From DAMCZI01 sp032095175 (lineage in GTDB: Bacteria; Bacillota; Clostridia; Clostridiales; Caloramatoraceae): 60,213 nucleotides of DNA. Within the stretch, counting starts at the first letter, position 1. Each line of letters starts with the position of its first letter. The translations under genes were made by a program, and so were the position numbers. Below, piece by piece: positions 24,958 through 32,875 of the stretch. Where the stretch lies: contig DAMCZI010000031.1 of NCBI GenBank assembly GCA_032095175.1, positions 1 to 60,213 on the forward strand, read 5' to 3'. Below the pieces are notes generated by a model. That model made no database searches and was not told the DNA's origin. It saw only the letters and a list, made by a program, of their open reading frames with translations.

Positions 24958-25832
24958 TTTCTCACATCCCCTGAAACATCCTCATCAATGTCCCTGTGGT
25001 TGATAAGAACAGCGTGTCCACTATCTTTAAGGTTATTATATATTGCATTGGAAATAGCAACTGATCTATGACGTCCACCTGTACAACCTATTGCAATAAC
25101 AAGCTGAGTTTTTCCTTCCTTTATATAATTAGGGATCAAAAACTCAAGCATATCTGTTGCCTTAGAAATGAATTTATTGGTTTCATCCCACTTTAAAACA
25201 TAGTTCTTTACACATTCTTCATTTCCTGAATGGCTCCTAAGCTCATCAATGTAAAAAGGATTAGGTATGAATCTTACATCAAAAACCAAATCTGCATCTA
25301 TAGGCATTCCATATTTAAATCCAAAGGACATTACAGTAATAATTAAGCTCTCAAACTTCTCTCCTGTAATAAATATCCTTTGAAGTTCCTCCTTCAGCTG
25401 CCTTGCAGATAGATTTGTAGTATCGATAACATGGGTCGCTTTGCTCTTAACCTCTGATAGTATCTTTCTCTCCCTTTTTATTGCATTTATTATTCTGTCA
25501 TTCTTTGAGAGAGGATGACTTCTTCTGGATTCTTTGTATCTTTTAACAAGTATTTCATCGGAAGCATCAAGGAACAATATATCATAGTTATACCCCATAC
25601 CTTTTAAGGTTTGAAGACCATTAAAAAGATCATCGAAGAACTCTCCCCCTCGAATATCCACAACTATTGCAACTCTCTCAAGCTTTCCACCTGTTTGGTA
25701 GCATATTTCTGCAAACTTTGGAATTAGAGCAGGGGGGAGATTGTCAATACAATAATAACCAAAATCCTCAAGGCCCCTCATTGCCTGAGTCTTTCCTGCG
25801 CCTGATAGTCCTGTTACGATTAAAAATTTCAT
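24954..25832 (-). CDS. rapZ: RapZ/YvcJ nucleotide-binding protein
   Basis: This 292-residue protein has an N-terminal Walker A (VTGLSGAGKTQAMRGLED) and the C-terminal RapZ domain with GCTGGRHRSVAISNAI and HRDIDED. In E. coli RapZ guides decay of the GlmZ RNA; in Firmicutes it is a P-loop GTP/ATP-binding protein of less clear role. The start at 25832 follows GGGGGAA; the frame is open 7 codons further up without a ribosome site. It is in an operon with yvcK and whiA, and the PHP gene upstream is only 44 bp away. Confidence 0.95.
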   Translation of the reverse strand: MKFLIVTGLSGAGKTQAMRGLEDFGYYCIDNLPPALIPKFAEICYQTGGKLERVAIVVDIRGGEFFDDLFNGLQTLKGMGYNYDILFLDASDEILVKRYKESRRSHPLSKNDRIINAIKRERKILSEVKSKATHVIDTTNLSARQLKEELQRIFITGEKFESLIITVMSFGFKYGMPIDADLVFDVRFIPNPFYIDELRSHSGNEECVKNYVLKWDETNKFISKATDMLEFLIPNYIKEGKTQLVIAIGCTGGRHRSVAISNAIYNNLKDSGHAVLINHRDIDEDVSGDVRK

Positions 25833-25876
25833 ATAATTCCCCCTATATATCAAAAATAAAATTACTTTATATAATA

Positions 25877-26608
25877 CTATTCTTCAGCATTGGCAATTCT
25901 TTCAACAGGAAGTCCTGCTTTGATTGCTACATCGATTCCCTTCCTGCAGTTTCCTACATTCTCTGGGACATGAGCGTCACTATCTATTGCAAAATTAGCA
26001 CCTTCGCTCATAGCTATTTTAACATATTCTACAGTCATATATCCATGGCTGGAGTTTATTTCTAAAAGAGTCCCTCTCTTTGCTGCTGCCTTTGCAAGTT
26101 CTCTAGTATCAATGTCTGCTTTGGCTCCGGGATGAGTTATTATATCTATATCATACCTGTTTATTGCCTTAATCATAGCATCCGTTACAATTTTTCTATT
26201 GCTAGCTCTTAAAAATGGTAAAACCTTTGAAAACTGGTTCCTTATAAAAAGCTTATATAAATCTCCAAAGGATTTGGGAATAGCCCCATTATGGTACCCT
26301 ACCAATAGCTTATCGAAATATTTCATATCCTCCTCATTTACATCTATATCTCCATCACAGCTTATAAGGTTAGCCTCTACTCCAAGCATTATCTTAATAT
26401 TATTATATTCCTTACTTAGCTTGTCAATTTCCTCCCTCATCTTTTTAAAGTTCTCTCTCTTTACTCCATATGTAAAATGTCCTGGGCCATGATCTGTAAT
26501 AACTACTTCCCTTAATCCCTTTCTTACTGCTTCTTCTACATTTTGTCTTATAGTTCCTTTTCCATGACTGTATATTGTGTGAGTGTGATAGTCTGCAAAT
26601 ATATTCAT
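25877..26608 (-). CDS. PHP-domain phosphoesterase (first of two)
   Basis: This 243-residue single PHP domain has metal-ligand motifs DYHTHTIYSHGKGT (residues 6-19), VVITDHGPGHF, LGVEANLIS, DIITHPGAK and NFAIDSDAHVP. Fold and length match the YcdX-type zinc phosphatases/hydrolases. It is cytoplasmic with unknown substrate. It is commonly found beside rapZ and murB in Clostridia. A paralogue lies at 32126-32854. The ATG follows a GGAGG-like site. Confidence 0.88.
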   Translation of the reverse strand: MNIFADYHTHTIYSHGKGTIRQNVEEAVRKGLREVVITDHGPGHFTYGVKRENFKKMREEIDKLSKEYNNIKIMLGVEANLISCDGDIDVNEEDMKYFDKLLVGYHNGAIPKSFGDLYKLFIRNQFSKVLPFLRASNRKIVTDAMIKAINRYDIDIITHPGAKADIDTRELAKAAAKRGTLLEINSSHGYMTVEYVKIAMSEGANFAIDSDAHVPENVGNCRKGIDVAIKAGLPVERIANAEE

Positions 26609-26654
26609 TTATATTCCTCCAATTAACCATTATTTTTATTATGTAAGTTGAATG

Positions 26655-26768
26655 TATATATGTTGCAAAAATTCTATTACATTTTCTATTCACAAAAATC
26701 CTATGATCGAACCAACCTAGCAGGGCTGTTTTTGAATATGAAATGTAAGAATTTTAATGCAACCTATA
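26655..26768. repeat. Palindromic repeat family B, copy 2
   Basis: Arms TTGCAAAAATTCTATTACAT and ATGTAAGAATTTTAATGCAA. The minus-strand centre reads CAGCCCTGCTAGGTTGGTTC then GATCATAGGAT. TATATAT and CTATA flank it. The remainder of 26609-26965 is spacer plus the MFS promoter. Confidence 0.82.
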
Positions 26769-26897
26769 AAACACATAGTCTTTAATATTTTCTATACAAC
26801 TGCTTTACTGTCCTTTATATATTATAACTATTCAAAGAATAAATAATAAGTCTATTATCTAAATTTCTCATAGTATTAGATTTTTATAAAACACATA

Positions 26898-26938
26898 TTG
26901 ACATTATTAACCTTATCTAATTATAATGTTATTAGATA
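26898..26938 (+). promoter_or_regulatory. Promoter with overlapping operator for the MFS-regulator operon
   Basis: TTGACA (26898-26903), an 18-bp spacer and TATAAT (26922-26927). A perfect 8-bp inverted repeat, TATCTAAT (26914-26921) and ATTAGATA (26931-26938), brackets the -10. It is a plausible operator for the downstream ArsR-like protein. Confidence 0.78.
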
Positions 26939-26965
26939 TGTTTCTAATATTGGGAGGTGTATTAA

Positions 26966-28258
26966 ATGGATAATAACCGAATTATTGTACAAAATAACAA
27001 TCCTACTAGATTAATATCTAACATTGTTCTACTTCTTTCAGGTAGATTTGTATCATTAATCGGAACACAAATCTATAATTTTGCTCTAGGTTTATATGTT
27101 CTTAAAACTACAGGTTCTCCCTTATCCTTTGGTATAACTTTGTTTTTTGGAGTACTTCCAAGAGTTATTCTTGGACCCTTCGCCGGTGCAATTTCAGACA
27201 GATTTGACAGAAAAAAAATGGTGGTTGGAATGGATTACTTAAGCGGTATTGTCGTATTAGCACTATTTGCAGTAAGTTTAATTGATGGCTTAAGATTGCC
27301 CTATATATACGCCACATCATTTTTTCTAGCAACAGCTAACACTTTTTTTGATATTCCCTTTACTGCTTCAATTCCAAATATAGTCGATGACAAATCTCTT
27401 ATGAGAATAACTTCTCTTAATCAGACAATTTCATCCATAGCAGCATTTTCAGCTCCTATACTTGCTGGATCTATATTTGCTTATGTTGATATAAAGCTTT
27501 TTCTTTTTATAAATGGTATATCCTTTATTTTCTCAGGGATAAGTGAAATGTTTATTGATTTTAAGTTCAATGTACATATATTGGAAAGCAAAAATATAAA
27601 AGCACAAAATTCAAATAGCCTAAAGAATATATTAAGCCAGATTAAAGATGGTTTTTGTTATTTAAAATCTCAAGAAGCACTGTTTATACTATTTGTGTTT
27701 TCAATTATCATAAATTTTTTTATTTCCATTGGAAATTCAGTTCCAACTCCCTTTATACTAAATAATGTTTTAAAACTTTCTAGCACCCAGTATGGTTTTG
27801 TACAAGCTGCTTCATCAATAGGAATGCTTTTAGGTTCAATACTCCTTTCAATTATCCCTGAAAAAGAAAAAAAATATAGATATATTGTATATGGAAATTT
27901 AATTCTCAGCATAACAATATTGCTTATAGGCCTTCTAGTAGTTCCAGGTCTTAAAATTTTTAATAATACAATATATTGCATACTTTATGCTATAATAAAA
28001 GCGACAATGAATATTGATGTATTATTTGTAAATATCCCTATTTCAGTTACAATGCAAAGACTTGTTCCGGATAATATGAGAGGCAGGGTATTTGGTCTTC
28101 AAGATACAATAGTAACTGCTATATTGCCCATTGGCCTTTTATTGTCAGGTATACTCTCTAATATAATTCCAGTGTATATAATACCAATTGCATCAGGGGG
28201 TTTTTTATTAATGCTTTCATTCTTAATGATAAAAAATAAGAGTATAAAGGAGCTTTAA
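26966..28258 (+). CDS. MFS transporter, multidrug/macrolide-efflux-like
   Basis: This 430-residue protein has about 12 membrane helices. It shows the MFS loop motif GAISDRFDRKKMVVGMDYLS (about 77) and a second NMRGRVFGLQDT (about 370), as in MefA-like/enterobactin-exporter-type carriers (DHA3). It probably exports a small hydrophobic compound by proton antiport; the substrate is unknown. A GGGAGGTG site precedes the ATG. It is followed after 3 bp by the regulator gene and controlled by an operator-overlapped promoter. This plus-strand pair interrupts an otherwise minus-strand conserved block, suggesting later insertion. Confidence 0.9.
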   Translation: MDNNRIIVQNNNPTRLISNIVLLLSGRFVSLIGTQIYNFALGLYVLKTTGSPLSFGITLFFGVLPRVILGPFAGAISDRFDRKKMVVGMDYLSGIVVLALFAVSLIDGLRLPYIYATSFFLATANTFFDIPFTASIPNIVDDKSLMRITSLNQTISSIAAFSAPILAGSIFAYVDIKLFLFINGISFIFSGISEMFIDFKFNVHILESKNIKAQNSNSLKNILSQIKDGFCYLKSQEALFILFVFSIIINFFISIGNSVPTPFILNNVLKLSSTQYGFVQAASSIGMLLGSILLSIIPEKEKKYRYIVYGNLILSITILLIGLLVVPGLKIFNNTIYCILYAIIKATMNIDVLFVNIPISVTMQRLVPDNMRGRVFGLQDTIVTAILPIGLLLSGILSNIIPVYIIPIASGGFLLMLSFLMIKNKSIKEL

Positions 28259-28261
28259 AGC

Positions 28262-29293
28262 ATGGCGAACTTAAATGTTGATTTTAATAAAAATATGGCA
28301 ATAGAGATGCTTTGCTGTATAAGAAGGTATGCTTCTAATATAAGCATTCAAGGTAACTTTAGAGAATTCATTATAAAACCTGATGACAGCATAAATCCAT
28401 GGATTGAGAAAATAAAGGAATCCATATCCCTTTTTCTTGATTCTGAAATAAAAAATCTTTTTGGAGTAAATCCATATAACTCCACTACCCTAATAGCTAT
28501 AATATTAAACAATAATCTAAAAAATTGTGAGGATTTCATAGCTTTTCTGGAAAAGCTATCTCCAGAGGAATATATAAAAGTTCTGCGAAAAGAATTCCAA
28601 ATTAAAAATGATATTACAATAGGAGAGCTTAAGAATACAATCCCAAGCAAATGCAGTGATAATGATATACATTTAGTATTTGAAATGATAAATAACCCCC
28701 AGGAAACCCTTGAGAGAATATGCTATTCCATAAAAAAATTTTACAGTTCATTTTTCTCAAATTATATTAATGAATTTGATTCACTTTTGCTAAAAAAATT
28801 AAATGAGCATAAAGCTCTTTATAAGGAATATGATATAAACTTTATAAAAGCTATCACCTTCATGGATAATACCACCATTGAAAAAACTAATTATAATATA
28901 AATTTTTATATTTCATATTTCAAAGATGCAAATGCAGTGATTTGTGAGGAAAGCAAAGAATATGAAAGTCTCTATGTAATATATGGCTTTCAGCTCGAAA
29001 AATATTTTGACAAGACTGTAATATCCGAAAGGAGAAAGCTTTTATTTAAAGCTCTTTCAGATGAAAAAAGGATTGAAATAATACAGCTTCTATCAAAGAG
29101 AAGTTGGTATGGTATAGAGCTTGCAAGGCATCTTGGAATTACAACTGCAACTCTATCCTATCATGTCGCAAAGCTTTTTGAAATCGGGATAATAAGCTAT
29201 GAGGAGAAAGAGAAAAACCGCTTTTACTATAAGCTTGAGGTAGAAAAGTTAAAGGAGCTCTTTGAAACATCCTTAAAGAATCTTATTGAATAA
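28262..29293 (+). CDS. ArsR-like winged-helix regulator with large N-terminal domain
   Basis: This 343-residue protein has a C-terminal ArsR-type helix-turn-helix (about 255-320: RKLLFKALSDEKRIEIIQLL, then SWYGIELARHLGITTATLSYHVAKLFEIGI). The first 250 residues are a helical domain of unknown ligand, as seen in long ArsR/DUF5937-like proteins. It is encoded 3 bp behind the MFS gene and probably represses the operon at the 8-bp inverted repeat over the -10. A terminator follows 5 nt after the stop. Confidence 0.87.
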   Translation: MANLNVDFNKNMAIEMLCCIRRYASNISIQGNFREFIIKPDDSINPWIEKIKESISLFLDSEIKNLFGVNPYNSTTLIAIILNNNLKNCEDFIAFLEKLSPEEYIKVLRKEFQIKNDITIGELKNTIPSKCSDNDIHLVFEMINNPQETLERICYSIKKFYSSFFSNYINEFDSLLLKKLNEHKALYKEYDINFIKAITFMDNTTIEKTNYNINFYISYFKDANAVICEESKEYESLYVIYGFQLEKYFDKTVISERRKLLFKALSDEKRIEIIQLLSKRSWYGIELARHLGITTATLSYHVAKLFEIGIISYEEKEKNRFYYKLEVEKLKELFETSLKNLIE

Positions 29294-29297
29294 TGAT

Positions 29298-29345
29298 AAG
29301 ACTGCATATAGCTATTGTTTATAAGCTATATGCAGTCTTTTTTAA
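29298..29345 (+). terminator. Terminator of the MFS-regulator operon
   Basis: AAGACTGCATATAGCT pairs perfectly with AGCTATATGCAGTCTT, followed by TTTTAATTT. Confidence 0.9.
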
Positions 29346-29361
29346 TTTCTTATTTTCTAAC

Positions 29362-29479
29362 TATATGTTTGGCATAAATGATGCTACATTGCTCGAACCT
29401 AAGCATTTATGCCAAATCATATTCCTTGATTCATAAATAGCAATATACATCATTTAAAATCTTTAATGTTATTTATATA
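29362..29479 (+). repeat. Dual-hairpin repeat family A, copy 3
   Basis: First stem TTTGGCATAAATG with CATTTATGCCAAA; linker TCATATTCCTTGATTCATA; second stem AAATAGCA with TGTTATTT around CATTTAAAATCTTTAA. Bounded by TATATG and TATATA. Confidence 0.8.
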
Positions 29480-29491
29480 CTATCTTATACA

Positions 29492-30403
29492 TTATTCCTC
29501 GCCTATTACTTTTACCTCAGCTTCTAGTGTTACTCCATAATTCTCTTTTATGGTTTCTTTTACAAAGTTAATAAGCCCTAATACATCTGATGCTGTTGCG
29601 TTATTGTAGTTTATTATAAAGCCTGCATGCTTTTCAGAAACACAGGCTCCACCAATTGCTTTACCCTTTAATCCTGAATCCTCAATAAGTTTTCCTGCGA
29701 AATGTCCTTCAGGCCTTTTAAAGGTACTTCCGGCACTTGGGTAATTTAGAGGCTGTTTATCTACTCTTCTCTTGTTTAGTTCATCCATTCTATTTTTGAT
29801 TTCATCATAGTTACCCTCTTCAAGTTTAAAGGTAGCCTCAAGAACTATATAATTCTTCTTCTGAACAATGCTGCTTCTATATGAAAAGTCCATTTCTTTA
29901 TTTGATAGACTTATTATATTCCCATCATTATCAAGTACAAGAGCACTTTCTAATATGTCCTTGATCTCTGGACCATATGCTCCTGCATTCATTGCAACGG
30001 CTCCCCCCACTGTTCCTGGAATTCCAGATGCAAACTCAAAGCCCTTCAAGCTGCTTCTTAATATCTCCTTAGAAAGGGTTGAAAGAAGAACTCCAGCTTC
30101 TGCTTTTACTATATTTCCATCAATCATTATACTGTTTATGGGTGTAAGCTTTATAACTACTCCTCTAAAGCCTCCATCCCTAACAATAAGGTTGCTTCCA
30201 TTTCCCATTACAAAATAGTTGATTTTATGTTTTTTACAAGCATTTATTATTTTTTCTACCTGCTCAATTTTATTAGGAATTACAAGTATATCCACGGGGC
30301 CTCCAACCTTGAAGGATGTATGATTTTTCATTGGTTCATCATACTTAATACAATCCCTATCAACTATTTCTTGAAGTTCTTCCTTTATCAAATCTAAACT
30401 CAT
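29492..30403 (-). CDS. murB: UDP-N-acetylenolpyruvoylglucosamine reductase
   Basis: This 303-residue FAD enzyme reduces UDP-GlcNAc-enolpyruvate with NADPH to UDP-MurNAc, the second committed step of peptidoglycan precursor synthesis. It shows the FAD-binding motif YFVMGNGSNLIVRDGGFRG (about 60), FASGIPGTVGGAVAMNAGAY (about 125) and the catalytic serine loop NYPSAGSTFKRPEG (about 225), type II. Length is normal and it is cytoplasmic. It is a single gene between repeat copies A3 and A4. Confidence 0.96.
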   Translation of the reverse strand: MSLDLIKEELQEIVDRDCIKYDEPMKNHTSFKVGGPVDILVIPNKIEQVEKIINACKKHKINYFVMGNGSNLIVRDGGFRGVVIKLTPINSIMIDGNIVKAEAGVLLSTLSKEILRSSLKGFEFASGIPGTVGGAVAMNAGAYGPEIKDILESALVLDNDGNIISLSNKEMDFSYRSSIVQKKNYIVLEATFKLEEGNYDEIKNRMDELNKRRVDKQPLNYPSAGSTFKRPEGHFAGKLIEDSGLKGKAIGGACVSEKHAGFIINYNNATASDVLGLINFVKETIKENYGVTLEAEVKVIGEE

Positions 30404-30462
30404 TCCTTCATCTCCTTACAACTGTTTACGAAATATATATAATTCAAAATTCTATTTGATTG

Positions 30463-30590
30463 TATATATATCACATAAATGCTCTACATTGCTCAACCCT
30501 AAACATTTATGCGAAATCATATTCCTCGATTAATTAATCGCACAGTGCAACATGTAAAATCTTTAGTGCGATTAGTATAGTATATATTTA
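30463..30590 (+). repeat. Dual-hairpin repeat family A, copy 4
   Basis: CACATAAATG pairs with CATTTATGCG (partial); linker AAATCATATTCCTCGATT; second stem TTAATCGCAC with GTGCGATTAG. Bounded by TATATATA on both sides. Fills most of the gap between murB and rsmF. Confidence 0.8.
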
Positions 30591-30615
30591 TTAAATGCAT
30601 TTATCAATAAATTTG

Positions 30616-31965
30616 CTACCATCTTAAGCCCTTTGGGTAATGATTTTTTACAATTCCTTTAGATGCTTTACCCCAACCAATAGAATATCCATCAACACAT
30701 ACTAAGCACCATCCATCCTTGTCAGCACCCTCTATCGTATTTCCTCTAAGGTATGAAAATATTTCATCTCCCTTTGAACTCAGGTTTATGAAATTTTTTA
30801 CATCCTCAGATTTTAAAGTAAGAGCTAATGAATGGTTGGGTTCAAATCTGTTCTTTTTAAATTCTCCAAGATGAATTCCTGCCCTTAAAACCCTAAGTCC
30901 CTTTATGTCACACAGTCCATCAGGAAGGCTGTATAGATTTTCTCCAACAGCATAAAGATTTTGATCAATCATGATATTCAAATTCTCACTGCAGAAATTC
31001 AAATAGTCCTTTATATCAGTAGATTTTATATTTGATTTTATTGGTTTTTTAGTTTCTTCTTCTCCATCCCTTTTATGCAGCAGTGCTATAAAATGCCCTT
31101 CTCCTTTAAGTCTATGGGGAAAAAGCCTTATTAAGCCTGATAAGGTTCCCTTTCCATCTATATCAAAGCCCGGTAAAAAACCAAACCTCTTCTCGATTGG
31201 AACTATTTCGAAATCATCATGATTATCTAAAAACCATCCTATCGTTTCCTCATTTTCCTCAATTGAAAAGGTGCATGTTGAATAAACAATATATCCACCA
31301 GGCTTAAGCATACTTGATGCAGAATTAAGTATATCCCTCTGCCTTTCTGCACAGCCTTGAACCCTCTCCGGGCTCCATTCTTCTACTGCTATATCCTCTT
31401 TTCTAAACATGCCCTCCCCTGAACATGGAGCATCCACTATGATTTTATCAAAATATCCACTAAAATATTTTTCTAGCTCTCTTGGGGAATTATTTGTTAC
31501 AACTGCATTTCTTATTCCCAGTCTTTCTATGTTTTCAGAAAGTATCCTTGCTCTTTTAGGTTCAATTTCATTTGAAACTAAAAGTCCACTTCCATTAAGA
31601 TAAGCAGCTGCCTGTGTTGATTTTCCACCTGGTGCTGCACATAAATCAAGCACCTTATTTCCCTTATTAATACCTAAAATTGAGACCACACCCATTGCAC
31701 TGGGTTCCTGCATATAATAAAGGCCTGCTGCATGATACGGATGTTTACCAGGCTTCTCTTCATTTATATAAAATCCTCTTTCCTCCCAGGGGATTTGTCC
31801 TAGTATTTCAAAAGGACAAATCTCTTTAAATTCATTAAGGGTTATCTTATTCGTGTTAACCCTCATTCCCTGAGCCTTGGGGAAATCATAGCTTTTTATA
31901 AATTCTTCATATTCATCCTTTAAAAGCATTTCCATTCGTTTTTTAAAGCTTTCTGGAACCTTCAT
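30616..31965 (-). CDS. rsmF: rRNA cytosine-C5 methyltransferase, RsmF/NOL1-NOP2-Sun family
   Basis: This 449-residue protein has an N-terminal substrate domain, a Rossmann core with the SAM motif VLDLCAAPGGKSTQAAAYL (about 105), the two catalytic cysteines in DAPCSGEGMFRK (about 177) and STCTFSIEENE (about 229), and a C-terminal PUA-like RsmF domain (about 300-449). It makes m5C in 16S rRNA; the exact base cannot be read. The start follows AAGGAGAAC. A terminator lies just upstream, so it has its own promoter or relies on read-through. Confidence 0.9.
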   Translation of the reverse strand: MKVPESFKKRMEMLLKDEYEEFIKSYDFPKAQGMRVNTNKITLNEFKEICPFEILGQIPWEERGFYINEEKPGKHPYHAAGLYYMQEPSAMGVVSILGINKGNKVLDLCAAPGGKSTQAAAYLNGSGLLVSNEIEPKRARILSENIERLGIRNAVVTNNSPRELEKYFSGYFDKIIVDAPCSGEGMFRKEDIAVEEWSPERVQGCAERQRDILNSASSMLKPGGYIVYSTCTFSIEENEETIGWFLDNHDDFEIVPIEKRFGFLPGFDIDGKGTLSGLIRLFPHRLKGEGHFIALLHKRDGEEETKKPIKSNIKSTDIKDYLNFCSENLNIMIDQNLYAVGENLYSLPDGLCDIKGLRVLRAGIHLGEFKKNRFEPNHSLALTLKSEDVKNFINLSSKGDEIFSYLRGNTIEGADKDGWCLVCVDGYSIGWGKASKGIVKNHYPKGLRW

Positions 31966-31986
31966 CCTGTTCTCCTTTCACAGCTA

Positions 31987-32008
31987 AAAACCACCTTTCG
32001 GTGGTTAT
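31987..32008 (-). terminator. Terminator of the uvrC-PHP operon
   Basis: AACCACC, GAAA tetraloop, GGTGGTT followed by TTTAG on the minus strand. Confidence 0.7.
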
Positions 32009-32124
32009 ATTAATCGCACTAAAGATTTTACATTGGGTATTGTGCAATTAATGAATCAATGAATATGATTTCACATAAATATTTGGGGTCGGACAATTTA
32101 GAATCATTTATGCGAAACATATAT
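32006..32124 (-). repeat. Dual-hairpin repeat family A, copy 5 (inverted)
   Basis: Minus strand: TTTCGCATAAATG (32116-32104) and its partner near 32072-32083, the ATCATATTCATTGATTCATT linker, then AATTGCACAATACCCAATG and TAAAATCTTTAGTGCGATTA. Confidence 0.78.
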
Positions 32125-32125
32125 T

Positions 32126-32854
32126 TTACATGTCTGTTAGCTTTCCTTTGGACTTCAAATATTCCTTAAACCTGTTTTCATCCACGTTCAATACTTGTTC
32201 TTCTCCCATTCCAGCCTCTTCTATAAGCTTAATCGCCTTTGGGAATTCCCCAATAGTAAAACAGATATGCGAATCACTTCCAAGAGCAATAAGGTTTCCA
32301 AATTCAACTGCCCTTGATGCAATCATTGAACAGTTTTCACAGCTACCAGGTCTTGATACCCCAAGGGAGCTGTTGTTTATTTCAATTAAAATGTTATACT
32401 CCTTGGCAGCTTTTAAAACCTCATCTATGTCTATTGGATATGCTGGATTTCCTGGATGGGCTATTATATCAACATATTTATTTTTCATGGCAGAAATAAG
32501 TGCCTTTGTGTTGTCCTTAACACTGCCGGGTGTTATGCAAGGATCATGAAGGCTTGCTATTACCAAGTCAAGGTTTGCAAGATATTTATCAGGTACATCA
32601 AGCTCGCCATCATGGTTTAATATGTTTGCCTCAACTCCCCTTAATACCTCAACACCATATATAACCCTTGGCAAGACCTTTAAATTTCCCAAATGCCATA
32701 TATGAGAACTTCCTGGCATTGCAGGTCCATGATCTGTCATTCCAAGCAATTTAATACCCTTTTTTGATGCTTCTGTACAATTTTCTATAAGTGTACTGTA
32801 TGCATGCCCGCTGGCAAGGGTATGCGTGTGTGTATCAACAACCATCTTCTTCAC
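32126..32854 (-). CDS. PHP-domain phosphatase, YcdX-like (second of two)
   Basis: About 242 residues from a GTG at 32854 (10 nt after GGAG); the ATG four codons on is an alternative. Motifs VVDTHTHTLASGHAYST, LLGMTDHGPAMPGSSH, LRGVEANILN, DIIAHPGNPAYP and IALGSDSHICFTIG give the trinuclear metal site of YcdX-type PHP phosphatases. Cytoplasmic, substrate unknown. It lies just behind uvrC and before a terminator. It has only moderate similarity to the other PHP protein at 25877-26608. Confidence 0.87.
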   Translation of the reverse strand: MKKMVVDTHTHTLASGHAYSTLIENCTEASKKGIKLLGMTDHGPAMPGSSHIWHLGNLKVLPRVIYGVEVLRGVEANILNHDGELDVPDKYLANLDLVIASLHDPCITPGSVKDNTKALISAMKNKYVDIIAHPGNPAYPIDIDEVLKAAKEYNILIEINNSSLGVSRPGSCENCSMIASRAVEFGNLIALGSDSHICFTIGEFPKAIKLIEEAGMGEEQVLNVDENRFKEYLKSKGKLTDM

Positions 32855-32875
32855 ATTAATCACTCTCCAAAACAA

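Noticed and set aside
26655..26768. GGTTCGA in family B repeats as a tRNA T-loop
   Set aside because: No acceptor, D or anticodon stems can be formed around it, and the motif sits in the loop of a long palindrome.
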